64,000 bases of DNA from Campylobacter concisus (GCF_003048535.1 NZ_PIRQ01000005.1:62001-126000), one strand, 5' to 3'. Numbered from the stretch's first letter, positions 33,097 to 45,222 are shown. Translations and numbers: made by a program. The notes: generated by a model not told the origin, from the sequence alone.

Positions 33097-35292
33097 TTAT
33101 ATATTTTCTATTTCTATGACGCCAACTGTTTCAAATGGCGTATTTGCAGAGATCTCAGCAAAACTTAGCACCACTATGTCGATGGCAAAATTTGCACAGA
33201 TATTTGCTATAAATTTGCGCAAGCTTGGCTCCACGCAAAGTACAATTTCACCGTGCTGGCTCATCGGACGCTTCTCTTTTTCACGCCTTAGAGCCTGCAC
33301 GATAGACGATGTCTGAGCTACATTTATCATCAGGTGGTATGCGCCGTCTTTATACTGCACCGCATCCATGAGCTTTTGCTGGACCGCACTATCTAAAATG
33401 TAAAAATTTAACTGTCCCTTTTCATCGACATAAAGAGAGGTAATAACACGTGAGAGTGCTGCACGAACATGCTCGATGATCATGTCTAAATTTTTACTAA
33501 CCTCGGCGATATCACTAATGGCCTCAAGTATGCTAAGCAGGTCTTTGATTGGGATATTATCTTTAAGCAGCGTTTTTAAGACCTTTTGGATCAAATTTAT
33601 AGGTGCGATTCTTAGCGTATCCTCTACCACAACTGGGTAGTCGATCTTTAGTTTGTCTAGTAAATTTTGCGTCTCTTGGCGAGTTAGAAGCTCAGCTGCG
33701 TTTTGCTTTATAAGCTCACTCATATGCGTTGAGATGACGCTTGCAGGGTCAACTATCGTGTAGCCACTAAGGATGGCGTCCTCTTTCACACTAGCATCGA
33801 TCCAAAGTGCATCTAGTCCAAAAGCTGGCTCTTTTGTTGGAATTCCCTCGATATCTTCACTCACAAGACCGCTATCCATTGCTAGAAATTTATCCGCATA
33901 AATTTCACCCTGACCGATGATGATACCTTTTAGTTTAAAGCGGTACTCATTTGGTGGAAGCTGAAGGTTGTCGCGAATCCTTATCTTTGGCATCAAAAAG
34001 CCAAGGCTTGAAGCGATATTTCGCCTCATAGCGCGAATTCTCTCGATAAGATCCACATCGGCTAGTTTTAGCAGTCCATACCCTAGGTCAAGCTCTAAAA
34101 TTTCAAGCTTTAATATGTCATTTATCTTTGTCTCTTCTTCTCTTGCTATCTCTTCGTCACTCTTCTTTGGAACTTTGACAGCAGTGCCACTTGTCGCACC
34201 AGCTCCTGTGGCGCCAGGCACACCTGCTCCGGCCTTTTTAGAAGCAGCTTTGTCTTTTGGCGCAAGGTTTAAATTTAATCCTCCATCTTTTGTCTGCTTT
34301 ATGATGTAGCCAAGCCCCAAAAATAACAGCGCAATAAACCCAAGAGATAGTGTCGGAAGTCCAGGAACCAGGGCAAACATAAAGAGTATGAAGCCCACTA
34401 TTAGTAAGGTTTTATAGTCTCCCAAGAGTTGATTTAGAGTACCTTCTGCGAAGTCCTCATCGTCTTTGCTAGCCCTTGTGATGATGATGGCAGTAGCTGT
34501 TGATGTGATAAGTCCTGGGATCTGGCTCACAAGGCCATCACCGATAGTTAGGATCGTATAATACTGAGCCGATGTCGCCATATCAAGGCCGTGCTGAAAC
34601 GAGCCGATAGCAAAGCCACCGATGATGTTGATGATAGTGATGATGATGCCAGCTACGGCGTCACCTTTTATAAATTTAGACGAACCATCCATCGCGCCGT
34701 AGAAATTTGCCTCGCCGATGATGGCTTGACGTCTTTCACGCGCTGTTTTTTCGTCAATCAAACCTGCGTTTAAATCCGCATCTATCGCCATTTGCTTACC
34801 TGGCATCGCATCAAGTGTAAAACGTGCTTGCACCTCGCTCACACGGGTTGAACCCTTTGTTACGACCATAAAATTTATGAGAACCAAGATACAAAAGACG
34901 ATGGTTCCGATGACAAAGTTGCCACCAACGACAAAATTTCCAAAGCTTGAGATGATCTCGCTGACCGCTTCTGGGCCATTGTGACCTTCGCTTAAGATCA
35001 TACGCGTAGTTGCGATGTTTAGCGAGAGGCGAAAAAGCGTAACAATAAGGATCAGTGTCGGAAATGTACTAAGATCGGTTGGTTTTGGCACATAAATCGA
35101 AATTAAGATTATAAGCACAGAAATAGAAATAGAAAGTGCCAAGAAAAAGTCAAGCACCGCGCTTGGAAGCGGTACGATAATGATAGCAAGGATGGCAACA
35201 ATGATACCAACGATGCTAAGACTTTTAAACTTAACAATTGGCGCAAGAAACGGCGCTACAAGAGTTAATATGTTATTTTTTTGCTTTGCCAA
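33097..35292 (-). CDS. flhA: Flagellar type III export protein FlhA
   Basis: Membrane core of the flagellar export gate, 731 residues. The N-terminal half has eight predicted membrane helices (about 22-330), with the FHIPEP-family signature around RFTLDAMPGKQMAIDADLNAG (landmarks at about 150-170) in the cytoplasmic loop after helix 4. A linker rich in G, A and K (about 350-385) leads to the cytoplasmic substrate/chaperone-docking domain. In C. jejuni FlhA is needed for the FlgSR/sigma-54 checkpoint. It starts two bases after the Rrf2-regulator gene and continues into the DHH gene. Confidence 0.96.
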   Translation of the reverse strand: MAKQKNNILTLVAPFLAPIVKFKSLSIVGIIVAILAIIIVPLPSAVLDFFLALSISISVLIILISIYVPKPTDLSTFPTLILIVTLFRLSLNIATTRMILSEGHNGPEAVSEIISSFGNFVVGGNFVIGTIVFCILVLINFMVVTKGSTRVSEVQARFTLDAMPGKQMAIDADLNAGLIDEKTARERRQAIIGEANFYGAMDGSSKFIKGDAVAGIIITIINIIGGFAIGSFQHGLDMATSAQYYTILTIGDGLVSQIPGLITSTATAIIITRASKDDEDFAEGTLNQLLGDYKTLLIVGFILFMFALVPGLPTLSLGFIALLFLGLGYIIKQTKDGGLNLNLAPKDKAASKKAGAGVPGATGAGATSGTAVKVPKKSDEEIAREEETKINDILKLEILELDLGYGLLKLADVDLIERIRAMRRNIASSLGFLMPKIRIRDNLQLPPNEYRFKLKGIIIGQGEIYADKFLAMDSGLVSEDIEGIPTKEPAFGLDALWIDASVKEDAILSGYTIVDPASVISTHMSELIKQNAAELLTRQETQNLLDKLKIDYPVVVEDTLRIAPINLIQKVLKTLLKDNIPIKDLLSILEAISDIAEVSKNLDMIIEHVRAALSRVITSLYVDEKGQLNFYILDSAVQQKLMDAVQYKDGAYHLMINVAQTSSIVQALRREKEKRPMSQHGEIVLCVEPSLRKFIANICANFAIDIVVLSFAEISANTPFETVGVIEIENI

Positions 35293-35294
35293 CT

Positions 35295-35699
35295 TTACTT
35301 CTTAACGATGTCGCTTAGTTTTATCGCATCAAGCATCTCGTCGATCTTGCTTTGAAGGCCGCTAAACATAGACCAAATTTGACAGCTTGAGGCTTTGTTT
35401 GACGGGCAGCCATCTGCAGAAGATGAGCACTCAAAGACGTTAAGTTCACGTTTTTCAGCGCACTCTATTATCTTTTTTATGCTTAAATTTTCAGGTTCGT
35501 TATTTAGCGCGAAACCGCCATTTGCCCCTTTAAACGACTTTAAAATTCCATCTTTTGCAAGATTTTGTAAAATTTTGGCTAAAAAGCTTTTTGAAATTTT
35601 AAGTTCATTTGAGATCGTATCAACATCAACTGGAGATGATTTTTGAGATATTAAAATAAGTGAAAGTAGAGCGTATTCGCTTGCCTTTGTAAAAAGCAT
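35295..35699 (-). CDS. Rrf2/IscR-family transcription regulator with Fe-S-type cysteines
   Basis: The 134-residue protein has the Rrf2 winged helix: MLFTKASEYALLSLI, ISNELKISKSFLAKILQNLAKDG and KGANGGFAL. Three cysteines, Cys91, Cys98 and Cys106 (C-x6-C-x7-C), occupy the place where IscR and NsrR bind a [2Fe-2S] or [4Fe-4S] cluster, though the spacing differs from IscR (C-x5-C-x5-C). It should sense iron-sulfur status, NO or oxygen. Immediate coupling to flhA is conserved in C. jejuni (Cj0883c-flhA). The ATG follows TTAAGGAAGATAA. The regulon is not known. Confidence 0.85.
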   Translation of the reverse strand: MLFTKASEYALLSLILISQKSSPVDVDTISNELKISKSFLAKILQNLAKDGILKSFKGANGGFALNNEPENLSIKKIIECAEKRELNVFECSSSADGCPSNKASSCQIWSMFSGLQSKIDEMLDAIKLSDIVKK

Positions 35700-35805
35700 T
35701 TATCTTCCTTAAGTCTTTAAATAGCCATTATTCTATAAAATTTTTACTGCATTTTTCATTAATTTTTAAAAAGCGTAGTTTTATCTAACTTTATGTTTTA
35801 AATGC

Positions 35806-35811
35806 TATAAT
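35806..35811 (+). promoter_or_regulatory. -10 box of rpsO
   Basis: TATAAT with the extended context GCTATAATCG, 34 bases before the ATG, followed by a strong AGGAGG. Confidence 0.7.
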
Positions 35812-35845
35812 CGCTCTTTCAAAATTCACCAATCAGGAGGTCATT

Positions 35846-36118
35846 ATGGCTTTGGATTCGGCTAAAAAAGCTCAAATAGTTGCGAAATTCGCTAGAAAAG
35901 AGGGAGATACAGGCTCTCCAGAAGTTCAAATAGCTCTTTTAACAGCTAGAATAACTGAACTTACAGAACACCTTAAAATTTTCAAAAAAGACTTTTCATC
36001 ACGCTTAGGTCTTTTAAAGCTAGTTGGTCAAAGAAAAAGACTTTTAAAGTATCTTAAAAACAAAGACTACTCTACATATTCAAAAATAATCTCTGAGCTT
36101 GGCTTAAGAGATAAATAA
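35846..36118 (+). CDS. rpsO: 30S ribosomal protein S15
   Basis: Primary 16S rRNA-binding protein of the central domain of the 30S subunit, 90 residues. [24 protein letters not shown] and [16 protein letters not shown] are the family blocks (about 23-46 and 61-77). Conserved ATG with AGGAGG nearby. It is transcribed alone: own promoter, a hairpin just after the stop, and the divergent rrf2-flhA run upstream. Autoregulation through mRNA structure is known for some rpsO genes, but the 28-base leader here is too short to show it. Confidence 0.98.
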   Translation: MALDSAKKAQIVAKFARKEGDTGSPEVQIALLTARITELTEHLKIFKKDFSSRLGLLKLVGQRKRLLKYLKNKDYSTYSKIISELGLRDK

Positions 36119-36124
36119 TCCATC

Positions 36125-36143
36125 GGAGAGCGATCCGCTCTCC
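36125..36143 (+). terminator. Terminator of rpsO
   Basis: GGAGAGC/GCTCTCC, a 7-bp GC-rich stem with loop GATCC (19 bases in total), 6 bases after the stop. The T-run after it is weak (TTACTAAATTT). Confidence 0.65.
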
Positions 36144-36516
36144 TTACTAAATTTCATTTATACATTTCTTTTATTCAAAAATTTAAAGCTCAATTTTAAA
36201 ATTTTCTATCTTTAGTATTAATTTATCTACTCACAATATGACTAATCTTTTTAAATAAAGTAAAATTAGAATTAATTTCTTCGTTTTATATAAAAAGCTA
36301 AATCTCTATATCTTTATTTCTTTTATAATAAATTTATCAATTTTAAATAAATTTTAAAACCCCTAAATAATTGACTTTAATAGAATTAAATTAATTTTAA
36401 CTTAGATTAAAAATTTATTTTTGTAGATAAAGAATTTTTATTAAAGATTAAGAATTTGGCTAGTAATATTACTCAAAATAAATATGCAAAAAATGCATAA
36501 TTAGAAGGAGAAAGTG
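36144..36516 (+). promoter_or_regulatory. AT-rich upstream region of fdhF with two inverted repeats
   Basis: No gene is visible. The region contains AGTAATATTACT (36462-36473), a perfect palindrome, and TATGCA-N5-TGCATA (36483-36499) directly before the ribosome site AAGGAG (36505-36510). Either could be an operator for a dimeric regulator, and the second could instead be an mRNA hairpin that controls access to the ribosome site. I could not pick a confident -10 for fdhF. Confidence 0.4.
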
Positions 36517-38793
36517 ATGAAAGAAGGCAAAGTCATCTGTCCTTATTGCGGGACAGGCTGTCAAGTAACCTTGCACGTGGAAAACAACGTCGTTCGTGCC
36601 GCTACTGGCGTCGAAGACAATCCAGTCAATCAAGGAAATTTATGTTTAAAAGGCTTTTATGGCTGGGACTACGTTGCAAGTCCAGATAGACTTACAAAGC
36701 CGCTTATTAGAAAGAAAAATGGGATCTTTTCAAAAGATGGTGAATTTGAAGAGGCAAGCTGGGACGAGGCGCTTAATCTTGTCGTAGAAAAGATGAAAGA
36801 AGCCAAAGAGAAATACGGCCCAGACGCATTAGCTGGAAATTTCTCAGCACGTTGCACACTTGAGGACAACTACGTTGCTCAAAAACTAATGCGCGCTGTA
36901 ATTGGTACAAATAACGTCGACCACTGCGCTAGAATTTGACACGCTCCGACAGTAGCAGGACTTGCTAAAACAATCGGAAACGGAGCTGCCACAAATAGCT
37001 TTACAGAGATTGGCACTTATAGTAACTGCATATTAATGATAGGCTCAAACCCAGAAAATGGTCACCCAATCGCAGCTATGCACATTCAAAGAGCGCTAAA
37101 CCGCGGTGCAAAACTGATCGTTATCGACCCTATTAAGACTGAGTTTGCAAGTAGAGCCGACATCCACTTGCAGCTAGAGCCAGAGCACAACATCCCAGTT
37201 ATTAATGCACTTCTTTACACTATCATCGAAGAAGGCCTTGTAAATGAGGAATTTGTAAGAGATCACACAATAGGCATCGAGTATGTCAAAGAAGCCGTAA
37301 AAGACTATGCTCCAGAGGTTGTAGCTAAATACACAAGGCTAAATCCAGAGGATATCAGAGCAGCTGCTAGAATGTATGCCACCACAAAACCGGCCGTCAT
37401 CACTCACGGCATGGGCGTAACTCACTTTAACCACGGCGTTGGCGGAGTTTGCGACGTATCAAATTTATTCTTAATCACTGGTAACATCTGCGAGCTTGGC
37501 ACAGGCGACTTGCCGCTTAGAGGTCAAGAGAACGTTCAAGGCTGCTGCGATATGGGCGTTTTGCCAAATATCTTTCCAAATCTTGGCTCAGTCACCGACC
37601 CAGAGCAAAGAGCTTGGTTTGAGAAAATGTGGCACCTTGAGCCTGGATTTTTAAACTCAAAGATAGGCATCCACAAGACTGAAGTGCCTGATGCGATACT
37701 TGATGGCAGAGTGCATTTCTTTTGGACTATCGGCGAAAACCCAGTTATCTCTGAGCCAAATACAAACCACTTTTTAAAAGGCATCGCAAATGTCGATTTC
37801 TACGTGGTTCAAGACCTATTTTTGACTGAAACTGCCCTAAAAGCTGACGTCGTGCTTCCAGGCGTTGCAAGTAGCGAAAAAGAGGGCTTATACACCAACG
37901 CAGAGCGCCGGGTACAGCACAACGAAGCGGTTATCACACCTCCAGGCGATGCTAGACAAGACTGGTGGATCGTTTGTGAGATCGCACGTCGTATGGGTGC
38001 AACTGAGGGCTTTAACTACAACTCACCAGAAGAAATTTGGGAAGAAGTCAGAAAATGCGACCCTAGACGCTATGGTGGCATGAGCTACTACCGCATCAAA
38101 AAATATCACGGTCTTCACTGGCCATGCCCAACAGAAGATAACATGGGCGGTCAAAGCTTGTATCTTGATAAGAAATTTTTCACACCTGATGGCAAAGGTC
38201 GCTTTGTACCATGCCTATTTGTGGACAGTGCCGACGAGATCGAGCCAGCGAAACTTGAGTTTGCTAAGAAGATGAATATGTCACCTGAGTATCCTATCAT
38301 GGCTGGCTCAGTTGATGAGAAAACCGACGCTGAGTATCCGATACAGCTTCTAACTACTAGAAAGGTCTATCAATACACCGTTGGCACCATGACAAGGCGC
38401 TCAAAAGCGATCGAAGAAGGCGGCGACAGCATCGGACCTATCGCTGAGATGAGCCCGTCGCTTGCCGTAAGATACGACATAAAGCAAGGCGACTTCATCA
38501 AAGCGTGGAGCAGACACGGCTACATCGTCGTAAAAGCCGAGGTTACAGACATAGTGCCTGATGGTATCATACAGATGACTTTTCACTACTGGGAGAGCTC
38601 ATGCAACGAGCTAACAAGCAGTGGCTGGGACTACATCAGTAAGACTCCGACATTTAAAGCAGCTATTCAGATCAAAAAGATCGATGAAGAGGAATTTTTA
38701 AGAGTTCGCGAGCTAAAACGCGAGAAATTCCAAACTTCAAAGATCATCTATGATGACTTCCACCACCACGGAAATGTGGCGATAAATGAGTAA
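36517..38793 (+). CDS. fdhF: Selenocysteine-containing formate dehydrogenase, FdhF (FDH-H) type
   Basis: Cytoplasmic molybdenum/tungsten formate dehydrogenase of 758 residues, oxidising formate to CO2. Four cysteines at 8, 11, 15 and 43 (CPYCGTGC, NLCLKG) bind one [4Fe-4S] cluster. The in-frame TGA at 36937-36939 lies in HCARI-TGA-HAPTVAG, where E. coli FDH-H has Sec140, so it encodes Sec141 and is not a frameshift; the reading frame continues unbroken to a TAA. There is no Tat signal, unlike periplasmic FdhA of C. jejuni, and no fdhB or fdhC nearby. The length fits FDH-H (715). I chose ATG 36517, 6 bases after AAGGAG. A partner hydrogenase (formate hydrogenlyase) or ferredoxin elsewhere is inferred. 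Confidence 0.93.
36937..36967 (+). promoter_or_regulatory. UGA selenocysteine codon and bacterial SECIS hairpin of fdhF
   Basis: TGA at 36937-36939 is followed by the stem-loop TAGCA-GGACT-TGCTA (36953-36967). The apical GG starts 19 bases after the TGA; the E. coli fdhF SECIS has a loop of similar sequence (GGTCT) at about the same distance. Read-through needs SelB, SelA and tRNA-Sec, which lie outside the window. Confidence 0.85.
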
Positions 38794-38820
38794 ATTTAGC
38801 GGGAAATTCCCGCTAAATTT
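38792..38820. terminator. Terminator between convergent fdhF and cmoA
   Basis: AAATTTAGCGGGAA pairs with TTCCCGCTAAATTT around a single central base, a near-perfect inverted repeat starting at the last base of the fdhF coding sequence. It has T- and A-rich flanks on both strands and lies before cmoA, which converges. Confidence 0.75.
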
Positions 38821-38941
38821 CTTTACTACCAAATTTCATAATCCAAGAATTTTAACATTGCAAAGCCAAAAAATCTAAATTTTAACTTCACTATTTGTGG
38901 TTAAATTTTATATTTAAATACAAAAGCAGATATTTTTAAAT

Positions 38942-39646
38942 TTATTTAAACGCCAAAAAACTCATAAAATTTCCCCACTTAAATGTGCTCTCGACTCGCT
39001 TAAAGCCAGTGTTTAGGGCTAAGCTTCTATTTTCTTCTTCGGTGTATGGCACCAGCACATTTTCAAGCGCCTCTCTCTTTTGAGCGATCTCGTAGCGTGA
39101 GTAGCCTTGCGCCTGCTTGTAGTCTTCATAAATTTCTATGACACTTTTAGTAAGTTTTTTATCTTCAAAGATGATCTTTTCACTAAACAAAAAAACTCCA
39201 TTTTCATTTAGTCCGTTATAAATTTTTTGCACTAGGTCAGCCCTTTTTGGCGGTCTGATAAACTGCAAAGTATAGTTTGCCAAAACTGCATCAAAGCCCG
39301 CTAGCTCACACTTTAAAATATCATCAAGCAAAAATTTTATCTTTGCTCCATATGCCTTTGCCTTGTTTTTAGCATTTGCTAGCATAGCTTCAGAGTTATC
39401 CACACCGCTTAGCACGAGGTCGTTTCTAAGGTTGTTTAGCAAAAGCAGGCTATTTGCCGTAGAGCAGCCAAGGTCGCATACACTTGCATCTTTTGGCAAA
39501 ATTTTAGCTAGCAGTTTTGCGTTTAAATTTGAACTAACGTCGTAAAATGGCACCGAGCGCGAGATCATATCATCAAAAACGCTCGCCACAAAGTCATCAA
39601 ATTCAAACTGCTTACTTATAGGCTCTTTAAAAATTTCATCTCTCAT
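38942..39646 (-). CDS. cmoA: Carboxy-S-adenosyl-L-methionine synthase CmoA
   Basis: Converts SAM and prephenate to carboxy-SAM, the donor for CmoB. 234 residues. The methyltransferase fold is marked by SVCDLGCSTANSLLLL (motif I, about 56-71), VLSGVDNSEAML and VLANYTLQFIRPP, typical of CmoA. The start overlaps the ribF stop (ATGA). In C. jejuni cmoA also ends the ligA-tlyA-ribF series. Its partner cmoB is at 25016 in this window, so both halves of cmo5U synthesis are present but unlinked. Confidence 0.94.
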   Translation of the reverse strand: MRDEIFKEPISKQFEFDDFVASVFDDMISRSVPFYDVSSNLNAKLLAKILPKDASVCDLGCSTANSLLLLNNLRNDLVLSGVDNSEAMLANAKNKAKAYGAKIKFLLDDILKCELAGFDAVLANYTLQFIRPPKRADLVQKIYNGLNENGVFLFSEKIIFEDKKLTKSVIEIYEDYKQAQGYSRYEIAQKREALENVLVPYTEEENRSLALNTGFKRVESTFKWGNFMSFLAFK

Positions 39647-40501
39647 ATACCAGCTCCATATCCGTCAAAGTATCTCATCGTCTCTCCAAAAAAGAGATCG
39701 CACACGCCCACGCACTGTCTAGCCTCGTTTATATCGCGTTTTATCTGCTCTTTTAGCTCGCTAAGATTATTAAATTTCTTATTATCGCGCAAACGTTTTA
39801 TGAAGCAAACGGCAACGTGCTTCGTCACTTTTGGCGCTACCTCGTCTAAGATGTGCGTCTCGACGCTAAAATTTCCGTCCGTGCTAAGCCTATTGCCTAT
39901 AAATGTGACCGAGCCGTAGGTATATGAGCCCATCCTAGTTCTTGTCGCATAGACGCCCTCGCGCGGCAAAAGATAGCTTTTTATCTCTAAATTTAGCGTA
40001 GCAACCAGCTCTTTTGCGCCGATGCCCTGCCCTTTTATCACGTTGCCCTCGATCGAGTACTCCCTGCCTATTAGCCTGTTTGCCTCTTCGATGTTGCCTT
40101 GGCGTATCAGCTCTCTGATGGATGAGCTATGCACGCCCATACCGTCATAACAAACCTCGTCAACGACGACCACCTCACCATCAAAAATTCTTTTCAAATC
40201 GTGCTTGTCCCATGCTCTATTTCTGCCAAATCTAAAATCAAAGCCAACAACGATCTTTTTTAAATTTTTAAAATCATGTTTTAGCAGTGCAATAAATTCC
40301 TCACCGCTAAGCCCTTTAATGGTATCAAAATCATACAAAAAGCAAGGATAATTTGAGTACTCCGCTCGCTTTAGCTTTGGCGTGATGTTGGCTTTATTCT
40401 TATCGATCACGACAAGTCCGCCAAACTCGCCTAGCTGCTTTAAAAGCTGTTTATGCCCTCTATGCACGCCGTCAAAATGCCCGATCGCAACGGCAGTGAT
40501 A

Positions 40502-43178
<2,677 letters not shown>

Positions 43179-43189
43179 TTAAACATACT

Positions 43190-44050
43190 TTATAAATGAT
43201 CCAATTTTAGCTCTCTCGTATCAAAAAGATGGACATTTTTATAGACCTTTGCTATCTCATCCCTCGCTCTCATCAGCGCAAAGCCAAGTAAATTTTGCCC
43301 TCTCCACTTCATAGGATTTTGCGCATTTTCATCGCTTGCGGCTAAACCTATGCCCCAAATTTTATCAACTGGGCTTGCCTCAACCAAAACTTTACTCCCA
43401 GTTTGGAGCAAAAAGTCTCGCAAAGAAGTATTTTGGCTAAATTTTAGATAGCTTGCATTTAGCACGACGCTAAATTTGACCTCGTCCCAGACCTTAGCGT
43501 TAAAGCCTCTCACCTGCCTGCCAAGCGCCTTCATTTGCACTGGATCTTTGGCAGATAAAATTTGCTCCAAAGCCTCTTTATCGCCAAAGCACTCAGCCTT
43601 TTTAGCCATCATGTATTGCTCGGCGCAAGCGTATCTCACCTCATCTTGCCAAAAGCTAGAGGCGTACCACTGGCTTAGGCAGCTGGCACTTATACTTGCA
43701 CCCTTTTGATGACCCCAAAATAATAAAAACTTGCCAACAGCACCTGCGTTGTAGCGCTTTTTTAGCCACGCTAGATCATATCTTGGCTCACGCTCCCAAA
43801 GATCTAGCAAAAATTCATTATAAGTAAAAAGTGTGCTATCATCATCACTAAGCCTCTCATCCCAGTATCCGCGCCACGTTGCAGGCTCAGCAAATAGCTG
43901 CTGATACTGGCGCTGCTCATCTTGGCTGAGTGTTTTTAGCCAGTCGTTAAATTTAAACTTATAATCCTCGCCGCAGCCCATCCTCCAGCCTATAGAAAAG
44001 GGGCTAATCTCTGGAAATTTGATCCAAGGTGGCGGCAATAAATTTTTCAT
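43190..44050 (-). CDS. NADAR-domain protein (YbiA/DUF1768-like N-glycosidase)
   Basis: The 286-residue protein combines an N-terminal extension (about 1-110, with WIKFPEISPFSIGWRMGCGEDYK) with a C-terminal NADAR domain. The NADAR signatures are present: FLLFWGHQK, CLSQWYASSFWQD, CAEQYMMAKKAECFGDKEALEQIL (about 155-180) and KIWGIGLAASD near the end. YbiA of E. coli hydrolyses riboflavin-pathway intermediates; other NADAR proteins reverse ADP-ribosylation of DNA or act beside phage defence. It stands among ligA, tlyA, ribF and folP. I start at the ATG ending at 44050, with AGAGG before it, instead of an in-frame codon inside folP. Confidence 0.82.
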   Translation of the reverse strand: MKNLLPPPWIKFPEISPFSIGWRMGCGEDYKFKFNDWLKTLSQDEQRQYQQLFAEPATWRGYWDERLSDDDSTLFTYNEFLLDLWEREPRYDLAWLKKRYNAGAVGKFLLFWGHQKGASISASCLSQWYASSFWQDEVRYACAEQYMMAKKAECFGDKEALEQILSAKDPVQMKALGRQVRGFNAKVWDEVKFSVVLNASYLKFSQNTSLRDFLLQTGSKVLVEASPVDKIWGIGLAASDENAQNPMKWRGQNLLGFALMRARDEIAKVYKNVHLFDTRELKLDHL

Positions 44051-44082
44051 CTGGCCTCTTTTATCAAATTTGGCCCAGCGCC

Positions 44083-45222
44083 CTACCAAAGCGTGGCTTG
44101 GCTCATCGCCTCATGCATATCAAAAAGCTGCTTGTGCTCGGCTACATCGTGCGTCCTTATGATCTGCGCGCCATTTTCGAAGGCTTTTAGATGCAGATAA
44201 AGCGAGCCTGGTAAGCGGTCTTTAACCTCGCTTGGGTAGTAGTGATTTATAACTGATTTACGGCTGGCACCTACTAGTAGCGGGCAATCAAATTTCAAAA
44301 AATGCTCCAAATGCTTAATAAGCAGTAAATTTTGTTCAGCCGTCTTGCCAAAGCCGATGCCAACGTCAAGTACTATCTTTTTAGCGCCAAGCTCCCTTGC
44401 TAGGACGATCTTTTGCTCAAAAAAGTCTGAAATTTCGCCGATTAAGTCGTTGTATTTTGGCGCAATCTGCATGGTAGCAGGGTCTCCTTGCATGTGCATC
44501 ATGCAAAACTGGGCGTCGTATCTTGCAGCAAGCGAGGCTAAATTTGCATTTGCCGTGATGTCATTTATCATCTTAAAGCCGTGATTTAGCGCAAATTCTA
44601 AGCAATACTCATCAAAGCTATCAAGGCTAAATTTCGCCTTTTCGTGTAAATTTAGCCTATAAATTTCTTCAATGATGTCTTTTATGCGCCTAAACTCCTC
44701 CTCACGTCCGCAATACTCGCTCCCTGGCCTTGAGCTAACGCCGCCAAGGTCGATGTAGTCAGCACCTGCTTCTATCATCGCTTCTATTTTTGCTATGCCA
44801 TTTTGCGTATTTATGCGGCTTTGCTCGTTAAAACTATCTGAATTTATATTTGCCACGCCCATTATAAGAGGCTTTGCGGGCTTTATAAATTTAGTCTCTA
44901 AAAAGACGGCAAGCTTTTTAAGCCCAAAGTCTTGTAGCTTCTCTTTTTTAGCTAGCTGCCTAAGCTGCGCGTTTGTCGCCATTAGCAAGGCTTTGTTTAG
45001 GCTCTCGCGACCCAAGATCGTATCATTATGCGTCACTAGCTCGGCGCCGACACTTAGGGCGTCTTGTTTTAGGATATTTGCTGCTGGGGTCTTTATCTCA
45101 TCGATAAAGATAAAATTTATCTCGCTCTTTTCGTGCATGAGCTTCGCGCCAGCCGGGCTTGGCGAGACGGCTTTGCAAATTTCATCAAAGTCGCTTTTGT
45201 TATTTATCTTATAAAATTTCAA
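44083..45222 (-). CDS. folP: Dihydropteroate synthase
   Basis: Joins 6-hydroxymethyl-dihydropterin pyrophosphate to p-aminobenzoate in folate synthesis; the target of sulfonamides. 379 residues, of which about the first 110 are an extension typical of Epsilonproteobacteria. The TIM-barrel signatures are present: IMGVANINSDSF (about 121-132), YIDLGGVSSRPGS (about 157-169) and VGASRKSVI (about 320). The start is TTG with AAAGGA 6 bases upstream, and it overlaps the holB stop by ATGA-type coupling (TTGA here). It ends the rppH-lysC-hobA-holB run. Confidence 0.9.
   Translation of the reverse strand: MKFYKINNKSDFDEICKAVSPSPAGAKLMHEKSEINFIFIDEIKTPAANILKQDALSVGAELVTHNDTILGRESLNKALLMATNAQLRQLAKKEKLQDFGLKKLAVFLETKFIKPAKPLIMGVANINSDSFNEQSRINTQNGIAKIEAMIEAGADYIDLGGVSSRPGSEYCGREEEFRRIKDIIEEIYRLNLHEKAKFSLDSFDEYCLEFALNHGFKMINDITANANLASLAARYDAQFCMMHMQGDPATMQIAPKYNDLIGEISDFFEQKIVLARELGAKKIVLDVGIGFGKTAEQNLLLIKHLEHFLKFDCPLLVGASRKSVINHYYPSEVKDRLPGSLYLHLKAFENGAQIIRTHDVAEHKQLFDMHEAMSQATLW

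Noticed and set aside
36514-38793. fdhF looks split in two by a stop codon
   Set aside because: The stop is TGA in the Sec context, the frame continues and a SECIS-like hairpin follows, so it is read-through and not a broken gene.
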